Assembly: GCA_964483155.1 (NCBI GenBank) | Contig: CAZAAC010000004.1 | Span: 26,285-90,284, forward strand | Length of the DNA: 64,000 bases | Direction of reading: 5' to 3' | Source of the DNA: JAAYYM01 sp964483155 | GTDB lineage: Bacteria > Bacillota > Clostridia > Lachnospirales > Lachnospiraceae | Shown: positions 55,418-64,000 of the stretch, one piece after another | Position numbering within the stretch: position 1 is the first letter of the stretch | Layout: each line of letters starts with the position of its first letter | Position numbers and translations under genes: made by a program | The notes under the pieces: generated by a model | Databases searched by the model: none | What the model was told of the DNA's origin: nothing | Seen by the model: the letters and a program-made list of their open reading frames with translations, nothing else

Positions 55418-56530
55418 GTGAAGAAAGTATATACCCTGCTTCTTGCAACAGTATCCGTAGTATTGTTGTTTTCAGGATGCGGTAAAAATAAAGAAGATGA
55501 TTCTTCTGTGAAAAATACTGTCGAGCCTATGATTGAAATTACTACCGATGTAACAGATAGCGATTCTGCCGTGCAAGAAGAGTTCCGTGAAGGCATGTAT
55601 CGAAATGAACTCTCTAATGAATGGATGGATGAATCGCTTAAAAATCAGCGACCTGTTGCTATTATGATTGACAACGATTCCAAGGCTCTTGACCATTATG
55701 GTATTTCTCATGCTGAAGTTTTGTACGAGTTGACGAATAGTACAAAGAATAACGGCATTACACGTTTGATGGTTATAATTAAAGATTATGAAAATATTGC
55801 ATTAATCGGAAGCATGCGAAGTGCAAGACCAACATTTATTCAATTAATGTGCGAGTGGAATGCTGTATATTGCTATTTTGGAGGTCCTTTTTATATTGAT
55901 GATTATATCGCAAAAGACTATGTTGATAGTTTGAATGGCAATACTACCGACAGTTGGAACAAACGGGTCGACAATGGCAAGGCAACCGAATATACTGCTT
56001 ATGCATACGGTGCCGGATTAAAATCAACAATTGAGAAGAAGTGGGGCGTTGATTACAACGACTATCATCAGGACGTTCACTATCGTTTTGCATCTGAGAA
56101 TAATCCGGTTATATTGGGTGATACTATTGGCGCCTTTGATGCATCAAGAATTACCCTTCCTTATCCTCTTAATGCACCATATTTTGAATATAATCAAGAC
56201 GACGGTTTGTATTACAGATTTGAGTATAATAAAGCACATATTGATGCAGAAACCGGAAAACAATTGACGTTTAAGAATCTATTGATTCAAAATACACGCT
56301 ATGTGGTATTTGATGATAATGGTTATATGATGTTTCACTCTATTGATAATAACCGTGAGGGCTACTATCTGACAAATGGAAAAGCAATTCCTGTCACCTG
56401 GTCCAAATCTGATGATTGTTCACCTACTAAGTATTTCGATGAAAGTGGCAGTGAGATTACTCTTAATACGGGGCATACCTATGTAGCACTTGTTCCAGAT
56501 GATATATGGGCAGACTTAACGATTGAATAG
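55418..56530 (+). CDS. DUF3048 lipoprotein (YerB-like)
   Basis: A 370-residue exported lipoprotein. The signal peptide KKVYTLLLATVSVVLLFSGC ends in lipobox FSGC (C21), followed by a polar linker. The DUF3048 domain begins around RPVAIMIDNDSKALDHYGIS, with ALIGSMRSARPTFIQLMCEW and a C-terminal DUF3048_C portion (GYYLTNGKAIPVTWSKSDD). YerB of Bacillus belongs here; function is unknown. The frame is open 39 codons upstream, but GAAGG 7 nt before the GTG at 55418, together with the signal peptide, sets the start. Confidence 0.85.
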   Translation: MKKVYTLLLATVSVVLLFSGCGKNKEDDSSVKNTVEPMIEITTDVTDSDSAVQEEFREGMYRNELSNEWMDESLKNQRPVAIMIDNDSKALDHYGISHAEVLYELTNSTKNNGITRLMVIIKDYENIALIGSMRSARPTFIQLMCEWNAVYCYFGGPFYIDDYIAKDYVDSLNGNTTDSWNKRVDNGKATEYTAYAYGAGLKSTIEKKWGVDYNDYHQDVHYRFASENNPVILGDTIGAFDASRITLPYPLNAPYFEYNQDDGLYYRFEYNKAHIDAETGKQLTFKNLLIQNTRYVVFDDNGYMMFHSIDNNREGYYLTNGKAIPVTWSKSDDCSPTKYFDESGSEITLNTGHTYVALVPDDIWADLTIE

Positions 56531-56584
56531 GCTCAATAAAAATTTATTTATAAACACCAAAATGATTGCGCCATGCTGGGCGCA

Positions 56585-56626
56585 AAAAGGACAAAGTCCA
56601 GTGCATTATTTGCGCTGGACTTTGTC
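56585..56626 (-). terminator. Terminator of the BMP/Nup-type importer operon
   Basis: GACAAAGTCCAGTGCA and TGCGCTGGACTTTGTC form a 16-bp stem (one wobble pair). The minus strand continues with CCTTTTTGCG. On the plus strand no T-run follows, so it mainly serves the minus-strand operon. Confidence 0.82.
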
Positions 56627-56655
56627 AACTGTTTCATCACTGAAAGATGTTATTT

Positions 56656-57645
56656 CTATCGTTCTTCCCTAAAATAAGACATTCCTAAATAAGCTGGGCC
56701 GTGATGACCCTTATTCTTTCTGACGTTTCGCACAATTAAAACCAAAATCGTAACTACATAAGGCAATATCTGTGCAATATCTGTATTAATATTAATTCCC
56801 GTTATACTTGGAACAAAGGCGTATGCCCAATAACAGAGTCCAAAAAGATAAGAACCCAAAATTGCCCAAACTGTATTCCAGCGAACAAATATTACCAATG
56901 CAACTGAAAGCCACGCCAAGCTCTCAATGGCATCTCCAGCAGCCGTAGCCCAGGTCGCACTACTGTAATCCAGTACATAGTATACACCTCCGAGACCAGT
57001 GATACCGGAGCCGATACAAATCGCAAGATACTTATACTTATTTACTGCTATACCAGCTGCATCAGCAGTCGCAGGATTTTCTCCGATAGCACGAAGATTC
57101 AATCCAATTCTTGTCTTCTGAAAAAAGAGATAAGTAAGTACTGCAATTAAAAGCGCTAAATACATCATAAAACCATAGGAAAAGACTACCTGACCCACAA
57201 ATCCCCAATCGCTTAATACTGGCATTTTAGCTCCGAAAATACTATTTGCAAAAGAAGCCTTTGTCGAAACAGCGCCTTCTGGAATTACATAAGAGCCAAA
57301 AAATTTACCAATTCCCACACCAAAGATCGTCATAGTTAGCCCAACAACGTTCTGATTAATCAAAAGTGAAACTGTTAAAATGGAGTAAAGTAATCCCGCA
57401 ACTAATGATGCAAAAAAGCTCATAGATAAAGCAATTAAAATACAGACAGCTCCATTTGGATCCGCTGTATGGGTTTCATAAAAATAAGCGCCTACGAATC
57501 CGAAAGCTCCACCAATGCACATAATACCAGGTGTTCCAAGGTTTAAATGTCCGACCTTCTCTGTAATGGTCTCACCAATAGCACCATATAACACAACTGT
57601 ACCAAATATGACAGAACGAATAATCAATGCAATAAAGTTAGTCAT
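56656..57645 (-). CDS. BMP-type ABC transporter permease 2 (NupQ-like)
   Basis: A 329-residue branched permease of the BPD_transp_2 family with eight to ten hydrophobic segments. The conserved motifs GHLNLGTPGIMCIGGAFGFV and RAIGENPATADAAGIAVNKYK are typical of the second permease of BMP/Nup nucleoside importers. It starts 1 nt after the other permease stop, with AAGGAGG upstream, and ends at a strong terminator. Confidence 0.9.
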   Translation of the reverse strand: MTNFIALIIRSVIFGTVVLYGAIGETITEKVGHLNLGTPGIMCIGGAFGFVGAYFYETHTADPNGAVCILIALSMSFFASLVAGLLYSILTVSLLINQNVVGLTMTIFGVGIGKFFGSYVIPEGAVSTKASFANSIFGAKMPVLSDWGFVGQVVFSYGFMMYLALLIAVLTYLFFQKTRIGLNLRAIGENPATADAAGIAVNKYKYLAICIGSGITGLGGVYYVLDYSSATWATAAGDAIESLAWLSVALVIFVRWNTVWAILGSYLFGLCYWAYAFVPSITGININTDIAQILPYVVTILVLIVRNVRKNKGHHGPAYLGMSYFREER

Positions 57646-57646
57646 T

Positions 57647-58738
57647 TTACTCTTCCTCCTTTTTTTGCAGGCTAAGGAAATGTAATTTGTAATTTATAAA
57701 AAACTCACTACCAATAACAAAAAACAACATAATTCCAATTACAATCTTCGTAGCACTGTCATCAAATCCAGAATAGGAATCTGCAATATGTTTTGTTCCC
57801 TTATCTAAAAACACAATAAATAAAGCAATAATTACCATAAAAATTGTATTAAATTTTGCCAACCAGGCAACAATAATAGCAGTAAACCCATATCCTCCTG
57901 CCGTGGACGATGAAATAGAATGATCCTGCCCCGCAACTGTCATGAAACCGCATACACCACAAATAGCGCCCGATAAGAACATTGTGCGAATAACAACCTT
58001 CTTCACATCCATACCCGCATATTTGGCAGTATTTTTAGACTCTCCTACTACAGATATCTCATAGCCATGTCTTGTATGATTAAGATAAAGATAAACTAAA
58101 ATTACAAGTGTTCCAACAATGAAGAGTATTAGAATATTATCACTCCCAAAAACCTCTGGAAGATACCCTGCCTTAGTTCCTTTATTCAGCTTTCCAAGAG
58201 CAGATGCATTCCCTCTCCATTTGTTATAAAAGTAATTTACAATCTGTATAGCCACATAGTTCATCATCAAAGTAAACAATGTCTCATTTGCATTCCACTT
58301 TGCTTTAAAAACAGCAGGAATAAGTCCCCACACCGCGCCACCTGCCACAGCTGCCACAAACATAATTGTATATAGAAGGGGTGCTGGCAATCCACTGCAA
58401 TATACCATAACAATCGCTGTCGCGAGAGCACCTGCAAGTACCTGTCCCTCTCCTCCAATGTTCCAAAAACGCATCATGAATGCAGGCGCCAAGGCAACTG
58501 CAATACACAAAAGCTTTGCTGTAAAAAATACGGTATCGCTTATATAAATTGCATTTCCAAAGGATCCCTCCCACATCAAAAAATATACCCGGCTAGGGGG
58601 GATTTTAAGAATTGAAAATACAAAAAGTGCCTCGACAAGCAACGCCAATACTATTGCAATTGTACGAATTGACCACCCCTTCCAGCTTTCAAACTGGTCT
58701 CTTTTCATTACTCGAATTATAGGTTCTTTTCTATTCAT
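57647..58738 (-). CDS. BMP-type ABC transporter permease 1 (NupP-like)
   Basis: A 363-residue permease of the same family. Recognisable segments are FMMRFWNIGGEGQVLAGALA, WNANETLFTLMMNYVAIQIV and EISVVGESKNTAKYAGMDVKK. About nine hydrophobic helices. It overlaps the ATPase gene by 8 nt, pointing to translational coupling. Confidence 0.9.
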   Translation of the reverse strand: MNRKEPIIRVMKRDQFESWKGWSIRTIAIVLALLVEALFVFSILKIPPSRVYFLMWEGSFGNAIYISDTVFFTAKLLCIAVALAPAFMMRFWNIGGEGQVLAGALATAIVMVYCSGLPAPLLYTIMFVAAVAGGAVWGLIPAVFKAKWNANETLFTLMMNYVAIQIVNYFYNKWRGNASALGKLNKGTKAGYLPEVFGSDNILILFIVGTLVILVYLYLNHTRHGYEISVVGESKNTAKYAGMDVKKVVIRTMFLSGAICGVCGFMTVAGQDHSISSSTAGGYGFTAIIVAWLAKFNTIFMVIIALFIVFLDKGTKHIADSYSGFDDSATKIVIGIMLFFVIGSEFFINYKLHFLSLQKKEEE

Positions 58739-60275
58739 AGCTGGCTTCTTTATCCTCCTTCAGCTTCGTCATCAATAAACCAACTTCTTTCTTATTCGTC
58801 GTTCTTGCATCTACGATTCCGTTCACTTTTCCTGCACATAGCACCAGTATTCGATCCGATAAAGCCAATAATACATCCAGATCCTCTCCTACATAAATGA
58901 TTGCCGCTCCCTTTTCCTTTTGCTGATTTAACAGATGATAAATCGTGTAAGAAGTGTTAATATCTAGTCCACGAACAGCATAGGCAGTCATCAGAACTGT
59001 AGGATTATTCTCAATCTCACGTCCCACTAATACTTTCTGGACATTTCCTCCTGAAAGGCGTCTTACAGGGGTATTGATTCCAGGCGTTACTACGCTCAGT
59101 TCGTCTTTGATTTTTAACGCTTGTTGTTTAGCCAGTTTTCTTGCATTTAGAAAGCTTTTCCCTTCGGCATAACTCTGGAGGAGCATATTCCCGATCATTC
59201 CCATCGTTCCTACAAGTCCCATCCCCAGTCTATCTTCAGGAACAAAAGACAACACGACACCTGCCTGTCTGATTTTTCGAGGATTCATTCCAACCAACTC
59301 GATTTCATTTTCATCAATATTCTGACGATACTGTATACTTCCTCCTGCCTCAACTGGAAGAAGACCGGCGATTGCTTCCAAAAGCTCTTTTTGACCACAA
59401 CCAGAAATACCTGCAATTCCAAGGATCTCCCCGCCAAAAGCAGTGAAGTTAACGTCATCTAAGACTTTTGAACCTTCTTCGTTCACACAAGAAAGATGTT
59501 TAACCATAAGTCGCTCCACTACATTTTCAGGCTGTGGGCGTTCGATATTTAATTCTATCTTTTTCCCGACCATCATTTCTGTCAATGAATTTTCAGTTGC
59601 ATCTTTGGTATTTACTGTTCCTATATACCTGCCTTTTCTTAAAATCGTGACACGATCAGACACATCGAGCACCTCTTGTAACTTATGCGTAATGATAATC
59701 ACAGACTTTCCGTCTTTTCTCATATTTCTTAAAACAGAGAAAAGATTCTCGCTCTCCTGTGGTGTCAATACTGCTGTAGGCTCATCTAAAATCAGAATGT
59801 CTGCCCCACGATACAGAACCTTCACAATCTCCAATGTTTGCTTTTGCGCAACTGACATATCATACACCTTTTGATTAGGATTAATAGCAAAGCCATATCG
59901 CTTGCAGATTGTCTCCATACTCTCCACAATTTCCTTATAACTCGTCTTTTCTTTTAATCCCAACACGACATTTTCTGCAGCAGTAAAAACATCTACTAGC
60001 TTAAAATGCTGATGAACCATACCAATACCAAGTTCAAATGCATCATGAGGTGAACGTATCAGCACTTTAGTTCCCTTGACATAGATTTCCCCCTCATCTG
60101 GAAAATAAATCCCAAACAGCATATTCATCAAGGTTGTTTTTCCGCTCCCGTTTTCTCCCAATAGAGATAGTATCTCTCCATGCCTTACTTCAAAATTCAC
60201 CTCGTGGTTTGCAAGAGCAGAGCCAAATCTCTTTGTTATGTTTTTCATTTGAATTGCTGCTGTCTGTCCCACCAT
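58731..60275 (-). CDS. BMP-type ABC transporter ATPase with two ABC domains (NupO-like)
   Basis: A 514-residue double ABC ATPase. The first domain has Walker A GENGSGKTTLMN, signature-region YDMSVAQKQTLEIVK and Walker B ILILDEPTAVLTP. The second has GISGCGQKELLEAI as a degenerate Walker A (Q in place of the usual K), signature RLSGGNVQKVLVGRE and TVLMTAYAVRGLD, a Walker B in which DEPT reads TAYA. Such a weaker second half is usual in this family of nucleoside and sugar importers. AAAGGAG precedes the start. Confidence 0.9.
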   Translation of the reverse strand: MVGQTAAIQMKNITKRFGSALANHEVNFEVRHGEILSLLGENGSGKTTLMNMLFGIYFPDEGEIYVKGTKVLIRSPHDAFELGIGMVHQHFKLVDVFTAAENVVLGLKEKTSYKEIVESMETICKRYGFAINPNQKVYDMSVAQKQTLEIVKVLYRGADILILDEPTAVLTPQESENLFSVLRNMRKDGKSVIIITHKLQEVLDVSDRVTILRKGRYIGTVNTKDATENSLTEMMVGKKIELNIERPQPENVVERLMVKHLSCVNEEGSKVLDDVNFTAFGGEILGIAGISGCGQKELLEAIAGLLPVEAGGSIQYRQNIDENEIELVGMNPRKIRQAGVVLSFVPEDRLGMGLVGTMGMIGNMLLQSYAEGKSFLNARKLAKQQALKIKDELSVVTPGINTPVRRLSGGNVQKVLVGREIENNPTVLMTAYAVRGLDINTSYTIYHLLNQQKEKGAAIIYVGEDLDVLLALSDRILVLCAGKVNGIVDARTTNKKEVGLLMTKLKEDKEASYE

Positions 60276-60320
60276 TTTTCTCTCCTTTACCTTCTCTTCT
60301 CTTTATAAACTTTTATGTAC

Positions 60321-60350
60321 AAAGAGAAGCCACCGCAGCGGCTTCTCTTT
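60321..60350 (-). other. Intercistronic stem-loop between BMP and ATPase genes
   Basis: AAAGAGAAGCC and GGCTTCTCTTT form an 11-bp stem without a following U-tract on the transcribed strand. It probably protects the lipoprotein mRNA segment or reduces downstream expression, as in the maltodextrin operon. Confidence 0.75.
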
Positions 60351-60373
60351 TGAGCACTATTGATCTTTCAAAG

Positions 60374-61732
60374 TTAATTCAGCTCAGTAATGCCATCAAT
60401 TCTTAGTGAAAAATAAGGAGCAGCACGGAAAGAAGATTCATCAAAGTAAGTTCCTCCGTTTGCGTCAGTAGCAATTGCCTCTACTGTCTCTCCTTGGTAT
60501 ACACATACCGGACTTCCTGAAGAATAATCAAAGTAAGACAAATCTACTGGTGAAGAAGTAATTGCCTCGCCCGCTACTGTAAAGGTGGTAGTATCAAATA
60601 CATGCAATGTGCCGTCCTTGAGTGCTGCTTCAATTTCTGCAACCTTCTCTGCGGTTCCTTCTGCACAAGACTCTCCAAGTTCTGTAATTGCAACTGCACT
60701 ATCTGCATATCCTTCTGACCAATCCTGTGGAACTGCTTCTCCATTCGTGAAAGCCTGTAACAGTTCTGTATAATAAACAGCCCATTCATTAGTTGCGCTT
60801 GTTAATGCTGCTGTTTTTGCTACTGATAACATGTCTACATTGTATCCTACTGAGTATACAACTGCTTCATTTTTTTCCTGTGCGGTCTGAACTGCTGTAG
60901 GTGCTCCTGTAGAATCTGCATGCTGTCCAATAACAACACATCCGTCTGCCATTAAAGATTCTGCTGCAGCTCCTTCTGCTTCAATATCAAACCATGAATT
61001 TGTGTAAGTTACTTCCATGGCTACTTGTGGATATACTGATTTAATTCCAAGGAAAAATGCTGTATAACCAGATACTACCTCTGCATAAGGGAATGCACCA
61101 ACATAACCAATTCTAACATTTTTGTCTGCATCATAACCTGATTCCGGGATTTTATCCTCTTCTACTAATTGAGCAATCTTCATACCAGCAATAACACCCG
61201 ATACAAAGCGAGATTCATATACATCTGTAAATGCATTATAGTAATTATCCAGTCCTGAAATAGCCGCATAATCACCAGTCATAGCTACGAAACTTACATC
61301 AGTAAATTCCTCAGCTGCTTCGGCCATATAATCCTGATGTCCATAGCTGTTTGAAATAATTAATGTACAGCCATTTGCTACTAACTCTTTTGCAGCTGCA
61401 TAGCAATCATCTGATTCTGGAACATTGTATTTCCAGAGAACATTGCTTTCTGCCAAACCTACATTCTTTTCAGCAGCAATAATTCCGTCAATATGCGCTT
61501 TTGTATAACCTTCTGTTTCGTCTCCTACGAGAATAACACCAACTTTAACATCTGAAGCGGGTTTTGCTGTCTCCTCTGTCACTTCCTCTGCTGTTGCTTC
61601 TGTGCTTTCAACTGCTTCTGTGCTCTCTGTAGCTGCTGCAGCGTCACTGCTTTCTGCGTTGCTAGCTCCACATCCTGCAAGCAGAGAAGCTACCATTCCT
61701 ATTACTAGTACTGTGCTTAAAACTTTTTTCAT
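60374..61732 (-). CDS. BMP-family substrate-binding lipoprotein (nucleoside/purine type)
   Basis: A 452-residue basic-membrane-protein lipoprotein. The signal peptide ends with lipobox LLAGC (C21), followed by an acidic Ser/Thr/Glu linker (ESTEAVESTEATAEEVTEE). The binding domain is clear from VKVGVILVGDETEGYTKAHI, SNSYGHQDYMAEAAEEFTDV and CVVIGQHADSTGAPTAVQ. Known BMP proteins bind nucleosides; purine specificity here is inferred from the adjacent adenine deaminase. It heads the importer operon, with a 28-bp inverted repeat over its promoter. Confidence 0.9.
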   Translation of the reverse strand: MKKVLSTVLVIGMVASLLAGCGASNAESSDAAAATESTEAVESTEATAEEVTEETAKPASDVKVGVILVGDETEGYTKAHIDGIIAAEKNVGLAESNVLWKYNVPESDDCYAAAKELVANGCTLIISNSYGHQDYMAEAAEEFTDVSFVAMTGDYAAISGLDNYYNAFTDVYESRFVSGVIAGMKIAQLVEEDKIPESGYDADKNVRIGYVGAFPYAEVVSGYTAFFLGIKSVYPQVAMEVTYTNSWFDIEAEGAAAESLMADGCVVIGQHADSTGAPTAVQTAQEKNEAVVYSVGYNVDMLSVAKTAALTSATNEWAVYYTELLQAFTNGEAVPQDWSEGYADSAVAITELGESCAEGTAEKVAEIEAALKDGTLHVFDTTTFTVAGEAITSSPVDLSYFDYSSGSPVCVYQGETVEAIATDANGGTYFDESSFRAAPYFSLRIDGITELN

Positions 61733-61849
61733 AATTTTTTCCTCCTGGCTTGAATGATAGTATGTTTCTTTTTCAAATCATAGCGTTTCCCCGATAAAAG
61801 CAGAAAAAGTACACAAATTTCTCTGTGCACCTTCGCATTTGATACTCTC

Positions 61850-61882
61850 ATTTAGACTACAATATTGTAATCTAAATGTCAA
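61850..61882 (-). promoter_or_regulatory. 28-bp inverted repeat overlapping the BMP promoter
   Basis: On the plus strand ATTTAGACTACAAT is followed directly by ATTGTAATCTAAAT, a dyad with one mismatched pair. Its right edge abuts TTGACA on the minus strand, so it covers the spacer and -10 region (TAGTCT at 17-nt spacing, a weak -10). This is the layout of a repressor or activator operator; the regulator is not in the window. Confidence 0.65.
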
Positions 61883-61972
61883 GAAAAAAATCAGTACTTC
61901 AAATGAACAGAAAAAAATCAGTACTTCAAATGAACTTCAAATGACAGAAAAAAATCAGTACTTCAAATGAAC
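61882..61972. repeat. Three 27-bp direct repeats upstream of the BMP promoter
   Basis: A unit beginning AGAAAAAAATCAGTACTTC and ending AAATGAAC occurs at 61882-61908, 61909-61935 (tandem) and 61946-61972 (after 10 nt that repeat TTCAAATGAC). Degenerate echoes (TTAAAATGAAC) continue to ~61983. The copies are identical by eye. They fill most of the 275-base gap between adenine deaminase and the BMP gene. Confidence 0.85.
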
Positions 61973-62007
61973 TTAAAATGAACTTGTAATGCTACAGGAA
62001 TGTATTA

Positions 62008-63735
62008 TTAGCGCTCTTTTTCACTACCATTTTCAAACAAACAAAAATGATCCACATCAAACATTCCACAGTCTGTCAGACGGATGGATGGAATAACCGG
62101 TAATGCTATAAAACTCAGTGTAATAAATGGATCAATTCCCGATGCGACTCCTAAATCAGTAGCTTTTTTCAACATGTCATTTAAGGCCTCGAGAAATTCT
62201 TCTGCAGGAGCATCACTCATAAGACCGCCAACCCGAAGAGGAAGGCTACCAATTTCCTTGCCGTCTTTTACAAGACAATACCCACCCTTCATTGATTGAA
62301 TCACCTGCATTGCAAAGAGTATATCTTTGTCATTATCACCTACCACAATTAAGTTATGAGAATCATGTGCCACTGTAGTGGCTACTGCACCATGGTGCAA
62401 ACCATATCCTGCCATTAACCCTACTCCAATATTTCCTGTTGCGTGATGTCGTTCTACCACGACTACTTTTCTCAAAGAACCATCTGCAATACGTTCAGAA
62501 ACGTCAGCCTTTTTAACCCATTCCTTAGAGGTAATAATTTCGCCTGCATGTATGCGGATAACCGGAAGACAATCCCAATCTGGTAATACCAAGTCTTTTT
62601 CTGCAACAGTTGGTAAATTAACTGTATTGTAAATTGCACCCCCAGCAAAAGAATCAGATATCTGATGAAGTAGTTGTCCTTCTTTTACCATTAATCTGCC
62701 ATCCTTATAAACTGCACTAATATGAAAATCTGATAAGTCCTTCAATACTACCAGATCAGCTTTATATCCAGCTGCCACTGCACCTATATTTGATAGTTTA
62801 TAGATTTTCGCTGCATTCCATGTTGCTATTTGCAGAGCAGTTAAAGCATCAAGACCCAGTCCGACCGCCATCTTCAGATTTTGTCTGATTGTTCCTTCTC
62901 GCCGAATATCACTCAAGTGTTTATCATCTGTACAAAATGCAAGATTACGAGTATCCACTTGTGCCTCTAATATACCAGTAATAATCGTTTTAAGATTACG
63001 TGATGCACTGCCTTGCCGAACTAGCACAGCAATTCCTGCACGCAATTTTTCCAATGCTTCTGACGAGGTGGATGACTCATGATCCGTGCAGATTCCTGAT
63101 GAAGCATAGGCCTGAAGGTTAAGGCCTGTAAGTCCCGGCGCATGGCCATCAATTATACTGTCTTGAAATGCTTCCAACTTCTTTATGACTAATTGATCTG
63201 TGCTAAGAACACCTGGATAGTTCATCATCTCACCCAATCCCAAAACACGAGAATTGTTTTTTAGTGTAAGCAGATCTTCAGCTTCCAATGTTGCCCCCGC
63301 ATGCTCAAAACATGTAGCAGGAACACAAGAAGGAAGCTGCACAAAATAATTAACTGGCACGTTTTCAGATGCACTTAACATATATTGAATTCCATCTAAA
63401 CCTAAAACATTTGCAATTTCATGTGGATCTGTAATAAGTGTTGTAACACCGTGGCGCAGTTCCTCTTGACAATATGTTTCCGGTATGACCATGGAACTTT
63501 CTACATGACAATGTGCATTAATAAAACCCGGAACCAAAAATGCCCCTTCGAGATTGACAACCTCCTTTGCTCGCCTATCAAAATACTGCCCGACGCCTGC
63601 GATAATGCCATCTACAATTGCCACATCTGCATATATCATTTCTTTTGTAAAAACATTAAAGACCTCTGCATTACACAAAAGAAGATCAGCCTCAGCTTCT
63701 CCTTTCGCTACATTAATGATTCTTTCTATATTCAT
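62008..63735 (-). CDS. ade: Adenine deaminase
   Basis: A 575-residue amidohydrolase-type adenine deaminase converting adenine to hypoxanthine and ammonia. Metal-site motifs: FLVPGFINAHCHVESSMVIP, TTLITDPHEIANVLG and AFCTDDKHLSDIRREG. The C-terminal half has the family's VVERHHATGNIGVGLM and TVAHDSHNLIVVGDND. GTG at 63741 and ATG at 63735 are both possible; the ATG has the better-spaced AAAGGAT. It lies upstream of the BMP-type importer in the same direction but separated by repeats and a separate promoter. Confidence 0.94.
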   Translation of the reverse strand: MNIERIINVAKGEAEADLLLCNAEVFNVFTKEMIYADVAIVDGIIAGVGQYFDRRAKEVVNLEGAFLVPGFINAHCHVESSMVIPETYCQEELRHGVTTLITDPHEIANVLGLDGIQYMLSASENVPVNYFVQLPSCVPATCFEHAGATLEAEDLLTLKNNSRVLGLGEMMNYPGVLSTDQLVIKKLEAFQDSIIDGHAPGLTGLNLQAYASSGICTDHESSTSSEALEKLRAGIAVLVRQGSASRNLKTIITGILEAQVDTRNLAFCTDDKHLSDIRREGTIRQNLKMAVGLGLDALTALQIATWNAAKIYKLSNIGAVAAGYKADLVVLKDLSDFHISAVYKDGRLMVKEGQLLHQISDSFAGGAIYNTVNLPTVAEKDLVLPDWDCLPVIRIHAGEIITSKEWVKKADVSERIADGSLRKVVVVERHHATGNIGVGLMAGYGLHHGAVATTVAHDSHNLIVVGDNDKDILFAMQVIQSMKGGYCLVKDGKEIGSLPLRVGGLMSDAPAEEFLEALNDMLKKATDLGVASGIDPFITLSFIALPVIPSIRLTDCGMFDVDHFCLFENGSEKER

Positions 63736-63819
63736 TTTCACTTATCCTTTCAAGCACTGTTATCCACGTATCACTTCATATAATATTATATGTCTTTATC
63801 ATACTATCTATGATTTATA

Positions 63820-63849
63820 ATTATAATGCTTAAAACTTATTATATGCAA
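63820..63849 (-). promoter_or_regulatory. Promoter of adenine deaminase
   Basis: Minus-strand TTGCAT, an 18-nt spacer and TATAAT, leaving a leader of ~80 nt. I saw no purine-riboswitch core in the leader. Confidence 0.55.
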
Positions 63850-63945
63850 TATTTATCTATAAATCGTAATCCAGTATAAGATACTTTTATATAACAAAAA
63901 AGCATCAGCCCACCGCACAATATGCAGTAAACCAACACTTTGAAG

Positions 63946-64000
63946 TGAGACATCGGGGATTCGAACCCCGGACAACTTGATTAAAAGTCAAGTGCTCTAC
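63946..64000 (-). tRNA. tRNA-Lys (anticodon UUU), partial
   Basis: The 3' 55 nt are present: part of the D-arm (GTAGAGC), anticodon arm CTTGA-CTTTTAA-TCAAG giving UUU, T-arm CGGGG-TTCGAAT-CCCCG, 3' acceptor strand ATGTCTC and discriminator A. The 5' acceptor lies beyond the window. CCA is not encoded. Confidence 0.92.

Noticed and set aside
61882..61972. CRISPR-like repeats
   Set aside because: Two of three copies are directly tandem with no spacer, and no cas genes are present. Interpreted as tandem repeats instead.
61733..62007. Purine riboswitch upstream of the BMP importer
   Set aside because: I looked for the purine-riboswitch core and closing stem in the leader and found none; a protein-bound inverted repeat is the visible element.

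Overview
The window looks like chromosomal DNA from a low-GC Gram-positive anaerobe of the class Clostridia, most likely family Lachnospiraceae. This is inferred from gene content and order, not from a database search. The signs are the order rho-rpmE-DUF1385-prmC-prfA, the order tig-clpP-clpX-lon-ysxC, small families common in that group (DUF4364, DUF4250, DUF1385, TM1266), a PPi-type phosphofructokinase, strong AGGAGG-like ribosome binding sites, and AT-rich intergenic DNA with sigma-A-like promoters. I found no prophage, insertion sequence, CRISPR array or rRNA.

Layout. 1-8.6 kb: a cut-off PAS-domain gene, a DUF234-type AAA ATPase, the rho/rpmE/DUF1385/prmC/prfA information-processing cluster, a DUF4364 protein and a nucleotide pyrophosphatase-like enzyme. 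8.6-14.2 kb: a minus-strand run of a GH2 beta-mannosidase, a vestigial LacI DNA-binding fragment, DUF4250, a RACo-like 2Fe-2S/ASKHA protein and rarA. 14.3-16.9 kb: a metal-efflux operon (CadC-like ArsR sensor, stand-alone HMA chaperone, CPC-type P-ATPase). 17-20.1 kb: an ABC-2 exporter whose permease is fused to a GldG-like domain. 20.3-28.1 kb: DUF4870, an AI-2E/YtvI-type permease and the ysxC-lon-clpX-clpP-tig protein quality-control run. 28.1-29.5 kb: a possible small RNA or leader, a TM1266 regulator and an ECF-like membrane protein.

29.6-35.2 kb is a probable six-gene signalling operon: cyclic-nucleotide-binding protein, TIM-barrel protein, class III nucleotidyl cyclase, lipoprotein, DJ-1 protein and GGDEF diguanylate cyclase. 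35.3-41.8 kb: a CYTH protein and a maltodextrin operon (binding protein, two permeases, MalQ, LacI regulator) with operator-like repeats downstream of its promoter. 42-47.8 kb: two small plus-strand genes and a four-gene operon (DUF2156, MATE fused to an RsbW-like ATPase, membrane SpoIIE/PP2C phosphatase, GNAT), the most unusual system in the window. 48-55 kb: glycogen phosphorylase with its LacI regulator, PPi-dependent phosphofructokinase, ferritin and enolase. 55-64 kb: tRNA-Leu, a DUF3048 lipoprotein, a BMP/Nup-type nucleoside ABC importer next to adenine deaminase, and a partial tRNA-Lys.

How it fits together. MalE/F/G, MalQ, GlgP, PfkA and enolase form a route from imported maltodextrin to lower glycolysis under two LacI-type regulators. 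The BMP importer and adenine deaminase suggest purine salvage. The two signalling operons (29.6-35.2 and 42.7-47.8 kb) have recognisable enzymes but no obvious output, and are the best candidates for undescribed biology.
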